A stretch of 64,000 nucleotides of DNA. It comes from Mytilus trossulus. Its lineage: Eukaryota > Mollusca > Bivalvia > Mytilida > Mytilidae. Numbering within the stretch: the first letter of the stretch is position 1; every line of letters starts with the position of its first letter. Below are positions 57,389-64,000 of this stretch, one piece after another. A model generated the notes under the pieces. The model ran no database searches. It had not been told where the DNA came from and saw only the letters and a list, made by a program, of their open reading frames with translations. Position numbers and translations under genes: made by a program. The stretch covers positions 52,575,431 through 52,639,430 of the forward strand of contig NC_086381.1 in assembly GCF_036588685.1 (NCBI RefSeq), in the 5' to 3' direction.

Positions 57389-59225
57389 TTAACAGTCTAT
57401 GATAAAGTTTGCTACCGTTTTCGGGTTGCTGGTTAACAGTTCTTTTAGTGTTTCTTCTGGGGAGTCAAAGTTAACAGAGGTGAGTTTTCGTCTGAGTTCG
57501 TTCCTTCTAGCAGAGTAACGGTCACACAAAAACAAACCATGGATTTCATCTTCAGTCGCATTGGAGTTGCACACTTTACAGATTATCCGGTCGGCTGGAA
57601 TATTTCGATATCGACTTCTTAAGGTAGTGTACCGTTTCGAATTCTATCTATAATTGATCGCTGTTTTCTGGAAAAGATCTTTTTAACATAGGGTTCAGTA
57701 CAAAATTTGGTCTTAAGTAACTTGTATGTTCTTAGTTTTGGCATGTTCTGAATATTAAAAGTTCATTAACTTTTGAAAGTATCTACCAGTTTAGTCTAAC
57801 GGATTCAATTACGTATTTTGTTGGGATTGTATCGTGGTTGTTTGAACAATCAATTAAGGCTGATATACCACTTATGTTCAGTATTACTTAAATACTGTTG
57901 AACAAAGTGTTCTTGTAGCGTGTGGAAAGATCTGTATCCCAAAGGAATACTTTATGACTTGTTTTATCCCCACACCCCTGACACAAGGTCCATTACAAGG
58001 AGAACCGTATTTTCGAATTTCTTTGTATATGTAGCAAAGTCCATATTACCCATATTAAGGTATTTTGATGTAAGTGATCCAAGCGCTCTACTAACTGCTA
58101 TTGAGAACTCTTTCACGGAAACAGCGTAGTCCATATCGTCAGATATCACTAAGCCTAGATAGGGGTATTTATTTGCGAAATCAATCCGGGTATTTCCAAG
58201 CATGAATTCTAAGTCACATCTATATATAGCTAGCGGCGGAAGCTTTCCGAATATGCATGATCTTCGTTTTATCAATATTGACCTGTAAACAGTTTAACTT
58301 TGTCCATTCATGTAGAGTTTCTAGCTGGGTTTGTAAACCATGAGCACTTTCAGATTTAAACACAATATAGTTTCCAATTGGAACTCCATTAGATAGACTG
58401 TTAATCTCTGGCACTAGGTTGTCTATGAATAAACAAAAAGTGTCGGAGCGAGGTTATCCCCTTGACATATACTAAAACCTATTGAGAACTATTCCGTGAG
58501 TATACCAGGTAATAATCGGACAGCAACTTTTATTTTTGAATAAAGAATCTGATCGTTTTGAACATATTCCAAGATATTCATGAACTTAAAAGTTTATTTC
58601 CACAAGTTAGTGTGGTTGACCGAGTCAAACGCTTTGCTAATGTCGACAAAACATAAGAATGTATCCAAACTCATCAGCTTTCTATTTCGCAGAATTGTGC
58701 ACAAAGATTAAATATGATCAAGACATGACCTTAGACGCCTAGATCAATTTTGTTCTAAGCTCAGGAAATTGTTGTTCTCGAGATATCTTACAAGTCTTTC
58801 GTTCATTATTTGACTAAAAACTTTAGCCACAGTTGACATTAGACTTATGCCTCTATATCCCAACGGGTCACGATATATCTTTCCTTTTTTTTAATATCGG
58901 ATAAATAATTCTTTGACACCACATATCAGGTACTACACCATGTAAAAAGTAAACGTTATATAACTCATGAAGAATGGAAGTCAAACTGTTACTTTTTAAA
59001 ATTTCATTGGGGATGTTGTCGATTCCAACTGCTTTGCCATTCTTTAACCTTTGCAATGCACGTTTTGTTTCTTTAAGTGAGTTGTAAATCCGTATCAATT
59101 GTTTCGGTTGAAGGATTGAGAGTTTCATATTCATGTTCTAATTGTTCGTTTGATAGCTGTAATTGCTCAATAAATGCAGAGTCGGATTGCTGGAAAAGAG
59201 TCTTGAATATTCCGACTTCGACCTA
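57389..59225 (-). pseudogene. dead non-LTR retrotransposon (LINE) reverse transcriptase
   Basis: Minus-strand fragments in changing frames line up in RT order. RLKNGKAVGIDNIPNEIL lies at about 59040-58985. YRGISLMSTVAKVFSQIM, then DTFLCFVDISKAFDSVNH, lies at 58855-58600 with in-frame stops. ICQGDNLAPTLF is near 58450. LETLHEWTKLNCLQVNIDKT and YLGLVISDDM lie at 58330-58120. CKVCNSNATEDEIHGLFLC, the C-terminal zinc knuckle, is at 57594-57530. The segment that should hold the F/YADD catalytic pair is gone: VPIGN runs straight into IVFKSES. Several frameshifts and stops add to this, so it is inactive. The domain order is that of Jockey/CR1/RTE-like LINEs; the clade is not decided. No endonuclease domain was seen. 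Confidence 0.85.
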
Positions 59226-59282
59226 GACAAAATATCATTTGGGTTACTAGAGACATATAGATTATTACATTGATACAAGTGG

Positions 59283-59367
59283 ATTATCGGACTTATCCAA
59301 TCCAGATAGTTAAATTATCAATTTTAAATTTATAATTTAACTATCGAGATTGGATAAATCCGATAAT
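59283..59367. repeat. foldback, about 36-bp arms
   Basis: ATTATCGGACTTATCCAATC and on to TAAATTAT is inverted, with three or four mismatches, after a loop of about 12 AT-rich bases. It immediately borders the LINE's 5' remnant. It may be a tiny MITE. Confidence 0.8.
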
Positions 59368-61775
59368 GGATATCTATACTTAAATATAATATGACGTCAT
59401 TCCGTAATTGTGTAATTGTGCTATATTCAATTTTTGTTTTCTTTGTCTTAAATTTTGCTTATGTGTTTTGTCATTTTGTGTATCCTTTTGAACAATTTTT
59501 GTTTGTATAGTGATGAAGATTAAACACCGTGTTGACATATGTAGCCCATTGCCGACAGGATTACATATTGATCTCTTGATTTTGACTGGTTCTCTGTCCT
59601 TTATCTGTTTGGCTTTGACACCCGTATGTTGCAAGAGAGAGGACCCACCTAGCTCTTGATTTTGACATTTGATTACGGACTTACTGTTTTATAATGTTAT
59701 TCAGAATTCGGGGTAATTTTGTGATTTTACTTTTTTCTTTATAAAGAGTTTTAGAAGTTGGTATCCAATAAAATGACGACAGATTTTCTTCGTTTCCTTT
59801 GATATAAGAGTAAGTAGGACAGATTTGTTATTTTGTAACCTTTCATCCTTTGTTAGCGATGTTAAAGAATATGTAAGATTATCAGTTTTATTCCAAGCTT
59901 TTTTGTGAGACATTCCAAGTAATAGTTTTTGCATATGAAGACAAAATTGTGAGAGGCTTTCTCTGCTAGAGTGACAACATATCTTTCATGCAAAGAGGGT
60001 TAAGCATTCACACCTTCTGAGTTCTTGGATAAGTTCAAAACCTTAGTGCTCATACATCGTAGTTTCGGGATGCATGATCGAATAGCTTTGGTCCCTTCAG
60101 ACAAAGTGAACAGTTTTATTTCACCGTGGTCGCATTTTACCAATTTTCTTGCTTAACCTTTTACTTCATCTATCAGTAACCGAAAGTTCTTTTTCCGTTT
60201 GATGGACTGGGATAGTCTATGTGTTGGTCCCTTGGCTAACAAGTCTCTTTGTTGTTTATTGCCTACGATGTTAATGTCTCCAATAATTAATACGACCACT
60301 GGACTTCAATTATATTTTAACGATGCACATAAGTAATCCGGACATTTAGAGTTCATATCTTTCATCTTAAAGGTCTTAAAAACTCTCTTGTTATTTAAAA
60401 TATTGGATACAATAGGCTGGGTGTAAATATATAAAAATTAAATATATATCTTTCTTTTTTCTTGTGTCCGTCTTATTTGTGTACAGGATGATTTCACTAT
60501 GTTGACTGCAATTTTTAGCATATGAACTGGTTCATTACCTCATACATTGCTGTCAATAATACAGAGTTATCTGCCCAATACAGGTAAATGCGAGATTCAG
60601 CTAGCACAAAACCAGGTTTTATCCACCATTTTCCCAAACAAGGAAATATCTATGTACCATGTCAGAAATATAACAGTTGTTTTTTTTCCGTTTGATGTGT
60701 TTGATCTCATGATTTTGCCATTTACAAAGGGACTTACTGTATTGAATTTTCTTTGTAGTTCGTTTTGTTTTATGTATTTTATTTTCTTCTTTCTACATAA
60801 AGCCAATATATGGGAAATGTGTGACAGTTCATACTAGAATACTAACGGCCTACTTTATTGAAAAAGATACATTTAAAGCAAAATAAATAAGAACAGCCAA
60901 AGACAACCACTGGGTCACAGTCACCTGTTTCTGGACATGTCACATACATAATGTTGATAGGATAATAAATCCCTTTACTAGGCTTAGCGTGTAACAGCAA
61001 AACATAAAATCAAACAAACAGCAACGTCAACATAGAAAAACACGAAACAGCTGACTATACGTATGAGTTATTTTCCTGGTTGAAGGTAGAACGATAAAAT
61101 GTAATTGTTTATATCTCTGTCATTTCATTAGCAATCGTAACACATACCTTATTTTATATACTACAAATAACAGGGATAAAATAACGAGACACATTTCAAA
61201 GAAATAGTACCAACTACACAATTATAAACACTCAGAGCTATCAAATAATAAACCACAGTAAAAGTTAAATTTGGTCCATGCAAACACTTAAGTGACGTCA
61301 TACGCTTATACCTGTTGTCTGCTGAAATTGTCATGTCTTCAAGTTGGCAGTGTAATAATGTTTGAATATCTGTTAGATGAAAGATGTGGTTGACTCGTCA
61401 TATTTCATGGCATTATGCATGTCTTTTTTATATTCTTTAATATCTAATGACGTTGTGATTCGTTGTATTTTTCTTGTTTAAGTAATGTGGTATAGATCTC
61501 TTATCATTATTTATATAAAACATTTGATTGAATAATCAACAAAAGTGTTTGTTTCATAATAGAACATTTTTTCAGATTTATGGAAATATAGACTGCATTT
61601 TTTAATCTCACTACTTTTGATGTATGCAGCTACATATTAAAACATAATATTTTTTATATACAACACGGACATTATTCAACACTTTTAACAAATATGAAAA
61701 CTGTTAACATTGATAAAATAGTTTATTGCCAATTATCTTCCTCGATCTTGACATCAAATTACATCGTCAAGACAA
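59368..61775. other. intergenic, repeats and unassigned frames
   Basis: 59420-60300 resembles a decayed dispersed element (GTGATGAAGATTAAACACCG, GACAGGATTACATATTGATC, then minus-strand frames of 84 and 77 codons with no recognised domain). A family E copy lies at 60690-60770. No gene is established. Confidence 0.45.
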
Positions 61776-61842
61776 TTACTGCAGCATAGAGTCCTGCATT
61801 TGATTGGTAGTATTTTTGATTGTATGTGTCTCATCACAAACC
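61776..61842 (-). CDS. paralogous last exon of a second mucolipin-like gene (partial)
   Basis: After an acceptor (TATATTTCAG), the minus strand reads, in phase 2, VCDETHTIKNTTNQMQDSML to a TAA at 61778-61776. It aligns at DNA level with mucolipin exon 14 (41165-41114): TTTGTGATGAGACACATACA against TTTGCGATGAAGACCGATAC, and on through AATCAAAAATACTACCA, with one single-base indel that changes the downstream frame and moves the stop. Same strand, same acceptor phase, and similarity continuing past the first gene's stop. If intron 13 is also long there, the rest of this copy would lie beyond 64000. It could instead be a lone duplicated exon. Confidence 0.55.
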
Positions 61843-63043
61843 CTGAAATATACAGACGTATCTTAATTAGTTCACGTAAAATGATAACAAAGATGACCCT
61901 GCAAGAAATAGAAAGAACTTTGAAAGACGTTGCTACTTTTTGTACTATCAAACAGGTCAGGTACACTGTCCTATGCGAATATGCATACATTAGCATACTA
62001 ATGTTCCCATTAATATGATTGATTGTTTACATAATTTTCAATCCACTAAACGAATTTTAATACAAGAATATTAACACAATGTGTTCAATTTACTGTGAAC
62101 ACGTGATTTGAATGACATACAGCGCGATATCTTTTCAGATATTTCATCTTAATTTACTCTTTTTGTGATAACATTTACAGACCATGATCGAAATTATTAG
62201 ATCTATGCTCAGATTGTCGGAAAATTACTGTTTTCAGAAAAGAGTTTTAATTAAATACTTTAGATTTCAGATATTCGCTCTCGAGACAGCAGTGACAAAA
62301 AATCCGAATGTTGATCTCAAATTGCATTTAAATTTCGAAAAAGGGAGGCTCCATAACATTTCAGTTATGTAGTAAAATAGAGAAAGTGAGTGGTAATCGT
62401 ACGCAAACTGCACTCACAAACCTGTTTTGCTTTGAAAGAGAATAGTTTTTTATATATTCAACTTACTTTTGCCATGCAAGTATCATAAACAATAAATAAA
62501 AGGACCATTATAAAACAAAAACAAAAGTCAAATTATGCACACCAACACATATTATCAAAAACATGTTTGTCTTGTGTTACCAAATCAAATGTTACCTTGT
62601 GTTACCACGTGTAATATTGATTAAAGGGTCCAAGTTTGGCTGTGAGGGAAATTTCCAAGATCACTGGACTAGTTCCTTTTTTATATACTCAGTAAGAGGT
62701 AAATTGTATAGGTAATAAATTAATGATAATCCTACTGTAACAGCCATCCATGATAAAATCTATATCAGTCACCGTCACCGTCACTGTCACGGTTGTAAAG
62801 GCTTTAATTAACCCTTACCTTTATGACGTCACGTAATCGATATAAGTCACGGTTATAAAAACTTTATCAATTCCCTAATATGTACTACATCAAGTCTCTT
62901 GAAAAATTACATAAGAGAGATTAATTGTACTTGAGAAACATGTATAATAATAAAACGTGTCAATAGCATACACCGTATCAAACCTAATTCCAGAGCTTTC
63001 TTGATTAAAGTGGTGTCTCAAGTTGATATAGTTAAATAAGCTC
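61843..63043. other. no gene seen
   Basis: If the 61776-61842 exon is real, this is its upstream intron. A CACCGTCACCGTCACTGTCA microrepeat lies near 62770. The 62-codon plus frame at 62184-62372 has no recognisable features. Confidence 0.4.
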
Positions 63044-63245
63044 ATCATAGATACTAGGACTAAATTTAGTATATACGCCAGACGCGCGTTTCGTCTACAA
63101 AAGACTCATCAGTGACGCTCGAATCCAAAAAAAGTTAAATATGCCAAATAAGGTACGAAGTTGAAAAGCATTGAGGACCAAAATTCCTTAAAGTTTTGCA
63201 AAATACAGCTGAGATAATCTATGTCTGAGGTAGAAAAGCCTTAGT
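63044..63245 (-). repeat. dispersed repeat family D with intact hammerhead core
   Basis: Minus-sense copy of the family at 14750-14905, with the flanks TTTGGATTCGAGCGTCA and GGCGTATATACTAAATTTAG around the core, and CAATGCTTTTCAACTTCGTA further upstream. Confidence 0.8.
63071..63122 (-). ncRNA. hammerhead ribozyme, core intact
   Basis: On the minus strand, CTGATGA (63112-63106) is followed by stem II (GTC 63105-63103, GAC 63095-63093, loop TTTTGTA) and GAAA (63092-63089). Stem III is short and self-complementary (ACGC/GCGT), ending in C63081, the predicted cleavage site. Stem I pairs GCGTCA (63118-63113) with TGGCGT (63080-63075): four Watson-Crick and two wobble pairs. Every invariant core base is present. 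The zero-loop stem III suggests it works better as a dimer or in tandem, as described for Penelope-element and retrozyme hammerheads. Confidence 0.8.
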
Positions 63246-63823
63246 ATTTCAAAATTAAAAAAAAAATGAAAACAGTTTAGACGTGATATTGGAAAAAATC
63301 ATAAAATATGATCTATTCATTTCATCTTTTCATCTTTTGTATGTAGATATTTTCCATTCCCCCACATGTTTACTTTTTTAAAACATTTTACTATTTTATC
63401 TAGCTTTTGGTATATGTAAATGAGATAGAAACTAATAAAACATCCAAAAAATAAAAGACAACTACATGGAAGAACAATGTATTCAACCATGGACAGGAAC
63501 CCCAATATTTCTCCATATCAAATTATTTAAACTATTGAATGAGACTTGTTGTAAGGAAAATACTTTGATAGCAAATATAGTCAAAAAATGTACGCAACCA
63601 ATGTAGATAAAATGTACGTCGGTCTTGGTGCTTTGCCACCTATAATGCTTGATATTTCAGGATTAATTTTCATCAGGAACCCTGAAAGCCAAATACCGGA
63701 AACCCGCGGATGATTAGGAGCCGAAATAGCTGACGAGCATTACGTCTTATGACCTAAAAAGGCCAAATTCATTTCTTGTCGATTGTACCTGATGGAGTTC
63801 ATTTCTTAATTTCATATATTTAA
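63246..63823. other. no gene seen
   Basis: AT-rich. A small hairpin (ATTTCTTAA / TTAAGAAAT) at 63801-63829 adjoins the large foldback. Confidence 0.4.
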
Positions 63824-63983
63824 GAAATAATTCATGGGGGCTTGAATATATCGTGATTTTACCACGGGTTGGCCCTTTATGCAAAATATTTTACCCCTGA
63901 GCGATAGCGAGGGGTAAAATATCAGCATAAAGGGACAACCCGTGGTAAAATCACGATATATTCAAGCCCCCATGAATTATTTC
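63824..63983. mobile_element. 160-bp near-perfect foldback
   Basis: The arms start GAAATAATTCATGGGGGCTT and run to about AAAATATTTTACCCCT, then invert around GAGCGATAGCG with only a few mismatches. Each arm is about 75 bp. This is a foldback-type MITE or an inverted duplication. No coding capacity. Confidence 0.9.
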
Positions 63984-64000
63984 GTTTCCAATAGGATAAA

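Noticed and set aside
1-64000. CRISPR arrays, tRNA and rRNA genes
   Set aside because: No regularly spaced identical repeats with unique spacers and no recognisable tRNA or rRNA sequence were seen; the DNA is a eukaryotic nuclear window.

Overview
The window is AT-rich metazoan nuclear DNA with introns, many dispersed repeats and few genes. The repeats include families I recognise from Mytilus-type bivalve genomes, there is a long intronless Toll-like receptor, and several secreted-protein exons start and end in phase 1. A marine mussel is the most likely source; this rests on recalled repeat consensus and gene style, not on a search.

Layout. 1-8.4 kb is gene-poor: a TTAA-flanked MITE, a doubtful two-exon relic, tandem arrays, a 2-kb compound repeat and a retroposed 3' end with poly(A) and target-site duplication. 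8.4-10.4 kb (minus) holds the last two exons of a PAN/Apple-domain protein. 13.1-21.2 kb (minus) holds four exons, in matching phase, of a secreted protein (signal peptide, fibrinogen-like domain, EGF domain), with reverse-transcriptase relics in its introns. 21.2-30.5 kb is intergenic, with a 120-bp satellite and an in-frame 72-bp duplication. 30.6-33.1 kb (plus) is a complete intronless Toll-like receptor. 33.1-41.1 kb is repeats, including a hairpin-bearing MITE.

41.1-56.6 kb (minus) is a complete 14-exon mucolipin (TRPML) channel gene. I rebuilt it exon by exon: all junctions keep frame and give a 600-residue product. It is followed by a dead non-LTR retrotransposon (57.4-59.2 kb). At 61.8 kb lies a second copy of the last mucolipin exon, same strand and acceptor phase, which suggests a tandem mucolipin paralogue beyond the right edge. 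The window ends in a 160-bp near-perfect foldback.

The least expected signal is a dispersed repeat family whose conserved core fits a type I hammerhead ribozyme. One copy (63.07-63.12 kb, minus) keeps the whole catalytic core and three stems; one (14.84-14.89 kb, plus) has a single stem I mismatch; two are broken. The genes do not form a pathway: TLR (innate sensing), mucolipin (endolysosomal cation release) and the secreted proteins are independent neighbours.
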